Of a stretch of 64,000 nt of DNA, positions 8,932 to 18,039 are shown in pieces. Source of the stretch: Serratia quinivorans. Lineage in GTDB: Bacteria; Pseudomonadota; Gammaproteobacteria; Enterobacterales; Enterobacteriaceae. Each line of letters starts with the position of its first letter. Positions within the stretch are counted from its first letter, which is position 1. The translations under genes and the position numbers were made by a program. Where the stretch lies: contig UGYN01000003.1 of assembly GCA_900457075.1 (NCBI GenBank), forward strand, positions 73,675-137,674. The letters run 5' to 3'. A model generated the notes under the pieces. The model was not told the origin of the DNA. It saw only the letters and a list, made by a program, of their open reading frames with translations, and searched no databases.

Positions 8932-9243
8932 TCACCAGTAATACGTGGGCATCTCATCTATTGTATCCCCATCAGCATCAAACTGAATCATGTTCAAATC
9001 GTGCTTGAGTATCATCGAATAGACAAACTTTCTAAATTCCTTTGACAATCCTAACGCTTTCAATCGCAAAGCGATGTATCGGTATCCCCACAGGTCAATA
9101 ACAAACCCATACTCATATTCCATTATCCAGTTGTATTTCTCAGTCGTGCAATTTGCTATCAACCCCAGAGTCGCATTGTCTTCAAGCGTCATGTGTGTTG
9201 TGCTGCACACTAAACACCGCTTTATCTCGACTGTTTTTCTCAT
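8932..9243 (-). CDS. DUF5983-like plasmid protein
   Basis: 103 residues starting MRKTVEIKRCLVCSTTHMTLED and ending FDADGDTIDEMPTYYW. Both ends match what I recall of the DUF5983 family of leading-region proteins (CxxC-like start, DGDxIDxxPxYxW end); the middle is divergent. Function unknown. It is the leading-region gene nearest to oriT on the minus strand. Confidence 0.65.
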   Translation of the reverse strand: MRKTVEIKRCLVCSTTHMTLEDNATLGLIANCTTEKYNWIMEYEYGFVIDLWGYRYIALRLKALGLSKEFRKFVYSMILKHDLNMIQFDADGDTIDEMPTYYW

Positions 9244-9290
9244 ACAAAAATCCTTATGGGCGGCAGACTACTGCCGCCTGTTTATAATTA

Positions 9291-10109
9291 TTATTTCAAT
9301 GCTTTCATCGCTTCGGCCATTTTCCACAATGCATTATTGAGCTTAATATCACCTGTAATGCCATTCACGGCACGCGTTCTGCTACGTTTCCCTTTCGCAG
9401 TTCGACCATCAATCCCCCCCTTGATCATGTTCTCCTGGACACGTTGATAGGTTGTCCATAAGTCCGGGTTATTGTCCTCTCTGCGCCTTGCCTGCAACAC
9501 TTGCTCTGCGGAAATGGGTTGATGTGTGTCGAAATATTTGTAACCCAATGCAGCATCTGCGTAGAGCATTTGCTCATCACGATTTAACGTTATGGATTTC
9601 ATCTCTTCACGTGATTCCGTCAATTTATCGAACAAGCCAAGCACCTCATAAGCCCCGTCAATAACTTGCCCAACCACGTCCCCCTTGTGAGGTACACGAA
9701 CCTCACCGAACGTATCACCGCACACCAAACCGTTATTGCACACGAAACGGAAAACACCTGGGATCATCTGGTAACTGCTGCTGCCGTCATGACTGTTTAG
9801 CAAAATAATTTCCGGAACTTCATCATGTTGACCGAAGCCATTACGGCGCAGGCGCAGCATATGGCGTGTATGCCCTCTCTTGCCTTCATCACGAACTTTA
9901 GTCTGACAGGCGTAAAACGGTTGGAACCCTTCGTCCCGGAGTTTATCCAACAGGCTGATCGTTGGAATGTAGGTATAACGCTCACTACGGGAGGCATGTT
10001 TCTCCTCAGAAAAAACGCTGGGGACAAATGTTGCCAACTCGTCGTTGGTCAGCGGGCGATCTTTACGGATGACATTGGCGCTGCGGAAACCTGAATATAA
10101 TCTTTGCAT
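9291..10109 (-). CDS. DUF932 family protein (YubP-like)
   Basis: 272 residues from the ATG at 10109, which has GGAGA nine bases upstream; a longer in-frame extension only translates the upstream repeat. The segment RFVCNNGLVCGDTFGEVRVPHKG (about residues 122-144) and the following helix are the DUF932 signature. These proteins are common on plasmids and phages and are sometimes linked to anti-restriction, without proof. It is the downstream gene of leading-region repeat R1. Confidence 0.8.
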   Translation of the reverse strand: MQRLYSGFRSANVIRKDRPLTNDELATFVPSVFSEEKHASRSERYTYIPTISLLDKLRDEGFQPFYACQTKVRDEGKRGHTRHMLRLRRNGFGQHDEVPEIILLNSHDGSSSYQMIPGVFRFVCNNGLVCGDTFGEVRVPHKGDVVGQVIDGAYEVLGLFDKLTESREEMKSITLNRDEQMLYADAALGYKYFDTHQPISAEQVLQARRREDNNPDLWTTYQRVQENMIKGGIDGRTAKGKRSRTRAVNGITGDIKLNNALWKMAEAMKALK

Positions 10110-10129
10110 TTTAATTCTCCCAAACCCTG

Positions 10130-10530
10130 TTTCTGGTGTTACTCCCCTTTCCGGCGTTGCCGGGCGCGGAGCGTCTTGTGCTGTGACATTGAGACCGGCC
10201 GGGGTACAAGACGAAACCGCAAGGGCACCACCGCAAGCCGCATGCGCAAGCGAATGACTGAAAGGAAAGAGTGCGAACGGGTGAGGATGGCGGCGCAAGC
10301 GAACCCTTGTGGGGTCGACGCCCCGGCTCAGCGTCTGTCACGGCAAAAGACACTCTGAGCCATGCCTGTTGGCAGGGAGTGGCACCGAAACCACTCACCT
10401 GGTGAAGCCAGGTTGCCTTAGTGTTGCCGCAATTTGCGGTAACAGTGAAAGCGGCGCCAGCGAATAGCTGGCTGCAAGCGGGGGCTTAATCGGGTGGTGC
10501 CGGCTCAATACCGGCAGCGCCCGACTCCGG
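10130..10530. repeat. Leading-region repeat R1 (candidate single-strand promoter)
   Basis: GC-rich, hairpin-rich block directly upstream of the DUF932 gene. It shares the family landmarks: a CTGGTGT start beside the gene, an ACCGCAAGCCGCATGCGCAA element, GTGCGAACGGGTGAGG at 10271-10286, a CCCTTGT element, and a GTGAAAGCGGCGCCAGCG tail. The 3' part contains several short stems such as CCTGG...CCAGG and GCCGGC...GCCGGC. Function is inferred by analogy with Frpo and ColIb ssi sequences. Confidence 0.7.
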
Positions 10531-10574
10531 GAAAATAGATTCAAATTGCCGCCCCGAGAGACGGCACACTAAAG

Positions 10575-10724
10575 CTAACAGGTATATCCGCGCTGAATTT
10601 CCAGATAGCGCAGCAACTGCGCCCACTCAAACACTTTTAAAGCGGGGACGCGTGCCGGTTTTCTCGCCTTACGTTGTTGCAAGATGTAGCGCCCGATCGT
10701 TTCGATATAATCATCAATAATCAT
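10575..10724 (-). CDS. Small basic protein, 49 residues
   Basis: Starts MIIDDYIETIGRYILQQRKA and ends FEWAQLLRYLEIQRGYTC. The ATG at 10724 has GGAGAGC eight bases upstream. It lies between R1 and the gene ending at 10784, same strand, in the position of an operon partner. Strongly helical with an Arg/Lys-rich middle. No family recognised; coding is supported by the ribosome site and a clean frame. Confidence 0.5.
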   Translation of the reverse strand: MIIDDYIETIGRYILQQRKARKPARVPALKVFEWAQLLRYLEIQRGYTC

Positions 10725-10783
10725 TTTTTGCTCTCCGTGATAAATGACATCCCGCAGCGTTTAACTGCGGGAAACGATAGGTT

Positions 10784-11236
10784 TTAAGCCGCTACCTGCG
10801 CCGGTTCTGCCTGACGAAAAGCACTCACCCGCGTCACGATCTGGCTGTGTGGCAGCGTGACATGATCGCGCAGTTTGAAATGCTCATCCCCGAGCTGTAC
10901 GTAAATGTCAGTGATGTTACCGCTGTACATTTCCATTATTTTGAAGGACGAATAACCCGCGCTAAATTGCCAATCCAGCGGCGGCAACATTTCCAGCTTT
11001 TCCCTGTATTCGTCTTTGCAGATGCGCTGAACCGGCAATTTTGCCGCGTCATTCATCGCGCACAAGGCTGCTTCAAACGTCACCAGTTCGCACGCAGGCT
11101 TGACCTGTTGCAACTGCGCCAATGTTTGACCGGCTGACGTGACATATTCCCCATCCAGCCAAATAGCCACACCAACCGGCCACATTGTCCCAGGCACATA
11201 AAAAACCATTTGCTGTTGTTGTTCGTTCGTTGACAT
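10784..11236 (-). CDS. Hypothetical leading-region protein
   Basis: 150 residues. The ATG at 11236 is chosen because GGGAG ends five bases upstream; a GTG two codons earlier is less well placed. Soluble, no signal peptide, beginning MSTNEQQQQMVFYVPGTMWP. I do not recognise a domain. Repeat R2 lies immediately upstream, which marks it as one of the seven genes with that element and suggests early expression after transfer. Confidence 0.65.
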   Translation of the reverse strand: MSTNEQQQQMVFYVPGTMWPVGVAIWLDGEYVTSAGQTLAQLQQVKPACELVTFEAALCAMNDAAKLPVQRICKDEYREKLEMLPPLDWQFSAGYSSFKIMEMYSGNITDIYVQLGDEHFKLRDHVTLPHSQIVTRVSAFRQAEPAQVAA

Positions 11237-11275
11237 AACCACTCCCGTTAGTCAGTGCATCAGAAGCCGCGGCGG

Positions 11276-11690
11276 CTTCTTTCTGGTGTATACCCCTTTT
11301 GGCTTTTTGCCGGCGCGGGGTGACTGGCGCCGTGACAACTTGACCGGGACGGGGTATCAGCTGACGACGCAAGGGCGGGACCGCAAGCCGCATGCGCAAG
11401 CGAACGACCAACGGGAGGGAGTGCGAACGGGTGAGGATACCGGCGAAGCGTACCCTTGTGACGGCGGCGCCCCGGCCCAGGGTCAGTCACGGGGACGGAC
11501 GCCTTGCGCGTAACCAGGACTAAAGGGGGGACACCAGAAAGGGCCAGGCCTTTAGCCTGGTATCCTTAGCGCCCGGCCGCATAAGCGGTCGGGCAGTGAA
11601 AGCGGCGCAGGCGACAGCCTGCTGCAAGCGATGGGTGCATTGGTTCCTATCGGCTCAACGCCGAAAGGAACCAACAGGGCGCCACAATAC
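11276..11690. repeat. Leading-region repeat R2
   Basis: Directly upstream of the gene ending at 10784. It contains the full landmark series, with GTGCGAACGGGTGAGG at 11421-11436. About 225 bases of it (from 11281) are nearly identical to R6 at 21635, ten kilobases away. The distal part holds hairpins such as GGCCAGGC...GCCTGG and CGACCGC-type stems. Confidence 0.75.
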
Positions 11691-11826
11691 GGACAGGAAA
11701 GGGGCCAACGAAAAAAGGAAATACCCGGCTGGACGAATGGGAACAGAAACGGCGCCACAGGCGCCGTCTCACGATGTCAGTCGTTAGGGGTTGGTCAGAC
11801 AGGTCACCAGAAACCCGTCCTCCCCA

Positions 11827-12270
11827 TCAGATAAACAAATCAGCAGGGACATCAAAACGCGTCGCCAGCGCCTTAATGTGCTGCACAGTCAACGCACGGC
11901 GACCACTGAGAATGTTGCTGACATTGCTTTTAGACCCCAATTCATCTTCCAGATCGGCCGCTTTCAAACCCTGCTGATCCATCAGGGTACGCAACGCGGC
12001 GACCCCGGTAGGGATCTCCGCAAAGCGGCGGTTAAACGCCTCAAATTCCGGGGCGCTGTTTTCATACTCTGTAATTTTGGCCGCAAGCGGTTCAAAAAGC
12101 GGGTTGCTCAGCTCGTCGCGATCGACAAGATACTCAATCAGCTCAAGCGCTTTTTTGTATTCAGCCTCGCTTTTATCGCCCGTCATCAGAGGAATGCATT
12201 TCACCGCGTTGGCAAATGTCGCGATCATGCCTTCGGCACTGGCGGCGTCGATATGAGTGGCAACAGTCAT
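11827..12270 (-). CDS. higA: HigA-type antitoxin
   Basis: 147 residues. The C-terminal third is a Cro/CI-type HTH (LMDQQGLKAADLEDELGSKS, then NVSNILSGRRALTVQHIKALA). The N-terminal part is the usual HigA extension that would contact the toxin. Its ATG overlaps the higB stop (ATGA), so toxin precedes antitoxin, the order typical of hig loci. It would repress the operon by binding the two palindromes upstream of higB. Confidence 0.85.
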   Translation of the reverse strand: MTVATHIDAASAEGMIATFANAVKCIPLMTGDKSEAEYKKALELIEYLVDRDELSNPLFEPLAAKITEYENSAPEFEAFNRRFAEIPTGVAALRTLMDQQGLKAADLEDELGSKSNVSNILSGRRALTVQHIKALATRFDVPADLFI

Positions 12271-12578
12271 TCTTTATGCTCCCTATAATACTTGGTTAAC
12301 TTGTCGTATTCGGCATGAGTCGCAATGTGCTTAACAAAAACCTTTTGCTTTTCAAAGTCAATGAAGGCCATAAGCCGCAACGTATTGCCGGACACATCGA
12401 TAACCCACCACTTTTTACGGTACTTGAAGTTATCCAGTGACGGGATCGCTCTTTTCATTTCATCCGGGCTGTTGAAGGTCTTTTTTTCCAGAACCCGCAT
12501 CAAATCCAGAAGCGCCAATGCGCTATTAGGGTATTTTCCGGCAGCCTCGTTAAACGGCTGTCTGCTAATTACATGCAC
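12267..12578 (-). CDS. higB: HigB-type mRNA interferase toxin
   Basis: 103 residues in the RelE superfamily, HigB branch: FKYRKKWWVIDVSGNTLRLM in the centre and HIATHAEYDKLTKYYR at the end are family hallmarks; the His and Tyr of the C-terminal block are probable catalytic residues. It is expected to cleave ribosome-bound mRNA. The start is GTG at 12578 with AGGG upstream. Four-base overlap with higA. Confidence 0.85.
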   Translation of the reverse strand: MHVISRQPFNEAAGKYPNSALALLDLMRVLEKKTFNSPDEMKRAIPSLDNFKYRKKWWVIDVSGNTLRLMAFIDFEKQKVFVKHIATHAEYDKLTKYYREHKE

Positions 12579-12596
12579 TGCAGATCCCTCTACCCT

Positions 12597-12651
12597 GTTT
12601 TCATCTTGAAAACATTGTACTCTCCAACCGTATTGTTTTCAAGTTGAAAAC
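12597..12651 (-). promoter_or_regulatory. higBA promoter with two HigA operators
   Basis: On the minus strand, -35 TTGAAA (12637-12642), a 17-base spacer and -10 TACAAT (12614-12619) form a near-consensus sigma70 promoter. Two 17-base palindromes flank it: GTTTTCAAGTTGAAAAC at 12635-12651, containing the -35, and GTTTTCATCTTGAAAAC at 12597-12613, just after the -10. They are 38 bases apart. These are the likely HigA binding sites. Confidence 0.8.
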
Positions 12652-12693
12652 TATCATTTTGCCTCATTGAGCACGCATTTCAAGCCGCTTCCC

Positions 12694-13422
12694 TCATAGT
12701 TTTCGTGCCAGTTTATTCCGGATAAGCAAGGCGTTGAACATCCGCTCGGCCTCGGTCAAATCCCCTTCCCCCCCCCGCAGCCTTTCCATCACAGTCCAAA
12801 GAGCGTCGTTCTTGTAGTGCGAAAGTTGACTGGCTGCAATGCACGGAAACCGCTCGAACCAAGCAAAAAATCCCTCGCTAAGATCGTCTTCGTAAATATC
12901 TTGTTTACTCCAGTACGCGTACCACGCCCCAACCGTCGACGGGGTGGCAAATGCCAGCTCAACTTCGGCCTGCGCCAGCAGGGTCTGATAGCGCCGCCGC
13001 TTTTGCTGTTCTTCCCGTGACCGCTTCCGCTCTCTGCGCTCGTACTGCATATCCCACTTGCGCTCGCGCCGCTCATGGCAAAGTTCGACATAGGCCGGGA
13101 ACAGTGTTGCTACAACGTCACCAGACAGCGGCAGCGGGCTATATTGGCCTCCGCTTTCGATCAGCCTGTCCAGTGCCTTAATGTATTGCGCAATGGACGC
13201 CCCGCCCCGCTCATCCGGGGAGTAATTTGACGATAACAGACGGATGTCGTTCGCTAAAATATGCCCCCGCCCGTTGTTCAACACTTTGAAAAATGCCTTG
13301 GCATACGGAAATTCTGCGATCCGCTTCCCCTGTTCTTTCTTACGTTCGACCAGCACCACCGCATGAATGGCAGCTTGCTGATACTCGTTAACCGGTACCA
13401 GTGCGCGATTGTTCGGGATCAT
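12694..13422 (-). CDS. psiA: PsiA, plasmid SOS inhibition region protein
   Basis: 242 residues. The block LLAQAEVELAFATPSTVGAW with the following YAYWS closely matches F PsiA, and the start RALVPVNEYQQAAIHAVV and PLSGDVVATLFPAYVELC also align. The ATG at 13422 overlaps the psiB stop (ATGA), so the upstream TTG is not used. psiA accompanies psiB in leading regions; its own activity is unclear. A highly charged coiled segment (ERRERKRSREEQQKRRR) lies at about residues 128-144. Confidence 0.9.
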   Translation of the reverse strand: MIPNNRALVPVNEYQQAAIHAVVLVERKKEQGKRIAEFPYAKAFFKVLNNGRGHILANDIRLLSSNYSPDERGGASIAQYIKALDRLIESGGQYSPLPLSGDVVATLFPAYVELCHERRERKWDMQYERRERKRSREEQQKRRRYQTLLAQAEVELAFATPSTVGAWYAYWSKQDIYEDDLSEGFFAWFERFPCIAASQLSHYKNDALWTVMERLRGGEGDLTEAERMFNALLIRNKLARKL

Positions 13423-13883
13423 ACGCAAAACCCTCCCATTCGCAGCGCAACCGCCAGTTTCTCGGGCAAGGTGAAACCGTGCCGGTAATATTCGCCGACG
13501 TTTCGCAGTAGCCGGTTAATACTCTCCGGATCAAAATTGTCGGCGGTATGTAACCAGGCGACGTCGTTGCCCTGGTTCGCAGCTGACGGTGCTCCCTGGT
13601 ACGGTAACACCGCTGACCAGCCCGGAACATCCGCCCCGGCACTGCACAGATAAATCGCGGTCAAATCATCACCCTTCGGGCTTATCCGGCAGACAACCGG
13701 CACCTGCCCACAAAACTCGGACACCTCCTCCGCGTTCGCTATCCAACCCGGGGGCAGCGCCAAACTACCCAGCACCGCATTGTTCAACTTCCGCCGCCAC
13801 TCCCTGCCACGATCGCGGTACTCCTCCAGTTCGGTAGCGCTCATCCCGGTTAACTGCTCAAGGCTCAATCTTTGATTTTTCAT
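13419..13883 (-). CDS. psiB: PsiB, inhibitor of SOS induction
   Basis: 154 residues. Alignable to F PsiB in order: LEQLTGMSATELEEYRDRG, EFCGQVPVVCRISP, and a C-terminal helix after INRLLRNVGEYYRHGF. PsiB binds RecA and prevents SOS induction by the incoming single strand. Coupled to psiA by a four-base overlap. It lies downstream of the ParB-like gene, the same order as in F. Confidence 0.85.
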   Translation of the reverse strand: MKNQRLSLEQLTGMSATELEEYRDRGREWRRKLNNAVLGSLALPPGWIANAEEVSEFCGQVPVVCRISPKGDDLTAIYLCSAGADVPGWSAVLPYQGAPSAANQGNDVAWLHTADNFDPESINRLLRNVGEYYRHGFTLPEKLAVALRMGGFCV

Positions 13884-14008
13884 GGTCTTGTTCTGCCGCC
13901 TTCTCGGCGGCAGATCCCTGTCAGTTAGGCGGCGTCGCGGAGGTCAGCGGCAGTATCGGTGTGGCTGGTCGTGCAGGTATCTACATCACCGGTGCTCTCC
14001 AGCTCGGT

Positions 14009-15967
14009 CTACGGCGGCTCTGCGGGTGACATACAGACAGGCAACCAGTGGGTCTCTTTCAGTACGGCCTCAGCGAATTCCGCCGCTTCCTTGCGCTTCA
14101 TGCCCTCGGCGTCGCTGGCATTACCGGCACGACCGGCGCTGTTGAGCGCATCAACAATCTGGTCTTTGGCAATGCGTGAGAAATAGTTGGCAGAGGTCGG
14201 TTTCCACCAGTCGCCGATCTGGAAGTTCAGCGCTTTCTCAACACGCGCCAGCTTGGTACCCACGCGGTTGTCATGCAATTGGCACTCTCTGCCATCAAGA
14301 CCGTGGGAGACACAGTAGGCCAGCAGCGCCAACACGTCTTCCTGCGGCCATTCCAGCAACCAGTCGAACCCGTCAAGCCAGTCCTGCGGGAAACGGCTCA
14401 GCCAGCCCTCATGCAATGCGTTCAGTTTCTGATTAGCGAGTCCGTTTTCACTGCCTGCGTCCGACGACTGGTTCAGGCAGTTACTGCGCTGGCTGTCCAC
14501 GGAGGTATGAAGCTCGCTGAAATATGCCTTTCCAAAGATCCTACGCGTCAATGTGAAGGTGTGCAGGGCAAGAGCAACCGTGGAATTTTGAGCCAGTGAA
14601 GCGGCAACCGCCAGTGTGCGCTCGGCTGACAGACTGGCGACCAACACCTGCGACAGCCCTTTCTCTGAGGGTGGGGTTTCTTTATTGGCTTTTTCACGCT
14701 CGGCCTTCTCGACCAGCTTGATGTCCTCCATCTTCATCAAACCGCGTTGGATATGTATTTTTCCGTCTTGCAGATAGGCAACCACACCAGCCGTGTCGCG
14801 CACATCCAGCGACCATTTGTTGATTTCAGCGTGTTCGTTGATCTCGACAATACGTGCGTTAATTTGCCCGATACGCGGGGTATGCTCCCACTCGTCGTCG
14901 GCATCAGCGCCCTCGAGCAGGCTTTCGAGCAATTTTTTCTCAGACTCCAGTTGCTCAACTTCTGCATTCTGCTCGTCGCTCAACTTGGCATAGGCATAGA
15001 GCACATCGTAAATCTTTGCATCGTCACCCCAGCTCTTCACTTCCTTGCACCGGCCTTGTGCCCAAGCCCAACCTTCTTCTTTCGCGACAACGTCCGCCGC
15101 GTCCTGCAGCTTGGCAAGCGCCATCGTTTCCAGTTGCAGCCGATTTGTCAGGATGACGCTTTCGGCGAACAGGTCTTCACGGGTTTCACCGCCTGCCGCT
15201 TGGTAGGCGTCCAGCCCCACGAAATCGACCAAATCACTGTCTACCGCTGACACTTCATCGCTCAGCACGCTTTCCCGGAGCGCTTTTGGTGTACGGTATT
15301 GCTCGTAATAATCCCCCTTTTCCCATGCCTGCATCTGACGCTGATGATCGTCACTGGCACCCAATGCGGCTAATTGGTCGAAATTGATTTTGTTGGTTTT
15401 CAGCAGTTCCAGCAGGGCTGGCGCGACTGTTGTTAACTTGAGGCATTTTTTGACATGAGCCGTGCTGTAACCAAGGATGGCACCGATCCGCTCTACAGAC
15501 ATTCCCTTTTCCGCCATGACGCGGAAGCTTTCCAGTTGGTCAGCAGGCTCCAGATTAGAGCGCTGTACGTTTTCCGCGATAGAGATCGCATAAGCATCGT
15601 CTTCACTCACCTCCAACACGGCAACGCTGAATTCTGGCGTCACTGGAACGCCTGCCGCAGATCGTCCCTGTTCCATCAGCACGTTAAGGCCCAAACGGCG
15701 GGTTTCACCAGCAGCAACCCCGAATAACCCATCAGCCATGCGGTACACGACGAGATTCTGCAACAGCCCAGCACCCTCGATACTGGCCGCTCGCCCTTCA
15801 ATATCAGCCTTCGTGCGGGGCGTTATGCGCGCATTGAGAGCCGTCACAGCCAGTTCCTTGAGCATGACATGTTTAAACTCGGCCTTGGCCAGCGTCGCTT
15901 CAACAAACTGAGCTGCATCAGTCTTCACGGTTTTTTTGGCACTAGGCTTGGTCGTGGTCTTGGACAT
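14009..15967 (-). CDS. YubM-like ParB/RepB/Spo0J protein of the leading region
   Basis: 652 residues from the ATG at 15967 (GGAGG eight bases upstream; an ATG five codons earlier precedes that site). The ParB N-terminal domain lies at about residues 33-130 (AVTALNARITPRTKADIEGR, VAAGETRRLGLNVL, AENVQRSNLEPADQLESFR), followed by an HTH (IGAILGYSTAHVKKCLKLT). The rest is the long C-terminal region of the F YubM family; a nuclease or regulatory role is suggested but unproven. An in-frame TAG ends it, yet 27 more sense codons follow in frame before TAA at 13925. Confidence 0.85.
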   Translation of the reverse strand: MSKTTTKPSAKKTVKTDAAQFVEATLAKAEFKHVMLKELAVTALNARITPRTKADIEGRAASIEGAGLLQNLVVYRMADGLFGVAAGETRRLGLNVLMEQGRSAAGVPVTPEFSVAVLEVSEDDAYAISIAENVQRSNLEPADQLESFRVMAEKGMSVERIGAILGYSTAHVKKCLKLTTVAPALLELLKTNKINFDQLAALGASDDHQRQMQAWEKGDYYEQYRTPKALRESVLSDEVSAVDSDLVDFVGLDAYQAAGGETREDLFAESVILTNRLQLETMALAKLQDAADVVAKEEGWAWAQGRCKEVKSWGDDAKIYDVLYAYAKLSDEQNAEVEQLESEKKLLESLLEGADADDEWEHTPRIGQINARIVEINEHAEINKWSLDVRDTAGVVAYLQDGKIHIQRGLMKMEDIKLVEKAEREKANKETPPSEKGLSQVLVASLSAERTLAVAASLAQNSTVALALHTFTLTRRIFGKAYFSELHTSVDSQRSNCLNQSSDAGSENGLANQKLNALHEGWLSRFPQDWLDGFDWLLEWPQEDVLALLAYCVSHGLDGRECQLHDNRVGTKLARVEKALNFQIGDWWKPTSANYFSRIAKDQIVDALNSAGRAGNASDAEGMKRKEAAEFAEAVLKETHWLPVCMSPAEPP

Positions 15968-16015
15968 GGGTAATTCCTCCATCAGTGATAAACGTGCCCA
16001 GAATCCGCCCTATCC

Positions 16016-16440
16016 GGCTTCTTTCTGGTGTATTCCCCTTTTGGCTTTTTGCCGGCGCGGGGAGTCTGGCGCCGTGACACAAAGACCGGGACGGGGTATC
16101 AGCTGACGGAACAAGGGCGGTGCCGCAGGCCGCAGCGCAAGCGAGTGAACGACCAGAGGGAATGAGAGAGTGCGAACGGGTGAGGACACCGGCGAAGCGA
16201 CCCCTTGTGCTGTCTGCGCCCCGGCCCAGCGTCTGTCACGGAGACAGTCACCTTGCGCTACAGCCACATACAGGGGGAGGCAACGGAAAGCGCCAGGTCT
16301 TTAGCCAGGTAGCCTTAGCGACTGGCCGCACAAGCGGCCTGTCAGTGAGAGCGGCACCGGCGAACGGCCGGTTGCAAGCGCCTGCCTCTGCCATTTCGCT
16401 ATCAGACCCTAGCGAGAGCCCGAAACCCAAAGGGGTTCGG
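16016..16440. repeat. Leading-region repeat R3
   Basis: Directly upstream of the ParB-like gene. Landmarks are CTTTCTGGTGTATTCCCC, GCCGGCGCGGGG, GTGCGAACGGGTGAGG at 16170-16185 and CCCCTTGTG; the tail has GCCAGGTC...CCAGG and AGCGGC stems. The remaining bases to 16647 hold another GC hairpin (TCCGGG-CTGAGCA-CCCGGA, 16620-16641) and no gene. Confidence 0.7.
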
Positions 16441-16647
16441 CGGAGTCTGAGACGTCAGTGATCCGGCGGAATCGACGGAGTGGGGCTGACGACCCAGCAA
16501 CGCCGGGGAGCCGAAGGGGGCCAATGCCCCTATCTTATGAAAATAATAGCGTATTTAATCGAAACAACCGCGGCACCAGGAGCACCGCCGCGAGGGCAAG
16601 ATTTGGGTGTCGAGGAGAAGATCCGGGCTGAGCACCCGGACCCATTT

Positions 16648-17154
16648 TTAATCAATAGCGCGGAAAATAAGCTCTCTTTCAGGATGTTTTATGATGCTGA
16701 TATAATCTTTTAGCGCATCCTGCCGATCGACCAGTCCCTGGCAGGTCAACGCATATTCCCTTCCCATTTCTGAAACTTTCCATGAAAGCTGATTCAGAAC
16801 AAACAGGGTCGCTATGATCCCGGCAGCATCAGCTGACACATCAGCGTCAAAGTAGTTGCCCGGAATAGTCAATCTGTACGTGCCTTCCGCCGGAGCAATG
16901 TACCCCGTTGGCCGGGTAGTTATGATATCTGTCCACGGCGCGACATGGCCGCTTAACCCGCGCGGAACCTCGTAAAAATTCCACATGCCTCCATCGTAAT
17001 TACTGTGTTTACGCAGAAAACTCATCGCCATGCTCTCACCCAACGGCGTCGCAAACAGCTCTGGAACAAACGCCAAACGGCGACGGGCATCGGTAATTTC
17101 GATTTTAGTCACGTCTTCAACGTCGGACTGGGCGATATTGACTGGGTTATTCAT
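16648..17154 (-). CDS. ardB: Antirestriction protein, ArdB/KlcA family
   Basis: 168 residues. The hallmark VSADAAGIIATLFVLNQLSW at about residues 106-125 and GNYFDADVSAD just before it match KlcA/ArdB proteins; the C-terminus ending in RAID is also typical. The family counters type I restriction without mimicking DNA. Start at 17154 has GGAGAG upstream. Repeat R4 precedes it, consistent with early expression in the recipient. Confidence 0.9.
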   Translation of the reverse strand: MNNPVNIAQSDVEDVTKIEITDARRRLAFVPELFATPLGESMAMSFLRKHSNYDGGMWNFYEVPRGLSGHVAPWTDIITTRPTGYIAPAEGTYRLTIPGNYFDADVSADAAGIIATLFVLNQLSWKVSEMGREYALTCQGLVDRQDALKDYISIIKHPERELIFRAID

Positions 17155-17165
17155 ATTTTACTCTC

Positions 17166-17520
17166 CGGCTTCTTTATGGTGCTAGGGTGCTTCATTCCGC
17201 GATGTTTGAGTGCGGGGAACGCGATGCTGTGACACCAGACCGCCCTGTTCCATCAGGGGCAGAAACAAGGGCGATACCGAAGCCGCAACGCAAGCACCTG
17301 ACCATCGGGAGGGGGCGCGAACGGGTGAGGAAACGGGCTTTAGCCTTTACCCTTGTTGATGAACCGGAACGGGGCAATGTCTGTCACAGCAAAAGTGATC
17401 ACCGCTGACAACACGCAGAGACGAGCTCCAACAGAAGCCGTTGGCAACGGCTTGCCTTAGCGGCCGCAATAGGCGGCCAGTGAAAGCGGCGCAGGCTGAC
17501 GGCCAGCTGCACGCGGGTTA
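17166..17520. repeat. Leading-region repeat R4
   Basis: A diverged family member directly upstream of ardB. It keeps CGCGAACGGGTGAGG at 17316-17330, a TTTACCCTTGTTG element, GTCTGTCACAGC and the GTGAAAGCGGCGCAGGC tail. The 5' part is shorter and more diverged than R2/R6. Confidence 0.6.
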
Positions 17521-17534
17521 CACGGTTAACGGGA

Positions 17535-17573
17535 TTAGGCAACGCGGCGGTACCAGTTAGACAGCCTCATCAT
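17535..17573 (-). CDS. Possible 12-residue peptide
   Basis: MMRLSNWYRRVA with GGAGAATA immediately upstream of its ATG. It follows yubB by about 47 bases on the same strand. Too short to judge; noted because the ribosome site is good. Confidence 0.15.
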   Translation of the reverse strand: MMRLSNWYRRVA

Positions 17574-17619
17574 TATTCTCCACACGTCATGGTAAGGCGC
17601 CCCACGGGCGCCCACCGCC

Positions 17620-18024
17620 TTAACCGCCGTAATTTGGGACGTTACCCAATACGTATTCCGGGCCGACAACGCGGGCATAACCGTACTCGTCCCGCTCTTC
17701 TGACCATTCCAGATCGTCACTGGCACTGTCGATATATTCACCACACGCATAGACGTGATAACCGCAGAACCCCTCGCCTGCCTCACTGAACGTATGAATG
17801 ACATGACAGGAAAACTGTTTACTCAGCGCCCTGATATCGGCACATTCCGGAGGAGCCCACCGTGTATCAAAATCAATCTGCACAGTCCTTTCAAAGGCTG
17901 TCACATCGACATCAGCATCGTTGAAAAAACTCACTTCCCCTTCGTCCCGGGCAAAATCGGTCACGGCGGTCAGTTGATCTGGGTTTCCAGTCACAATAAT
18001 TCGGTTTGCACACCAGTTAGGCAT
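17620..18024 (-). CDS. YubB-like DUF1281 protein
   Basis: 134 residues from the ATG at 18024 (GGAGAA seven bases upstream). MPNWCANRIIVTGNPDQL and the WAPPECADIRALSK segment are diagnostic for the DUF1281/YubB ferredoxin-like family found in plasmid leading regions. Function unknown. Preceded by repeat R5. Confidence 0.8.
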   Translation of the reverse strand: MPNWCANRIIVTGNPDQLTAVTDFARDEGEVSFFNDADVDVTAFERTVQIDFDTRWAPPECADIRALSKQFSCHVIHTFSEAGEGFCGYHVYACGEYIDSASDDLEWSEERDEYGYARVVGPEYVLGNVPNYGG

Positions 18025-18039
18025 CATTCTTCTCCAGTC

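Noticed and set aside
10110..10400. Short frames on both strands in the leading repeats, including N-terminal extensions of the DUF932, DUF1281 and 21119 genes
   Set aside because: They translate the repeat itself, lack ribosome sites, and the same peptide pieces recur upstream of unrelated genes; the internal ATGs have good ribosome sites.
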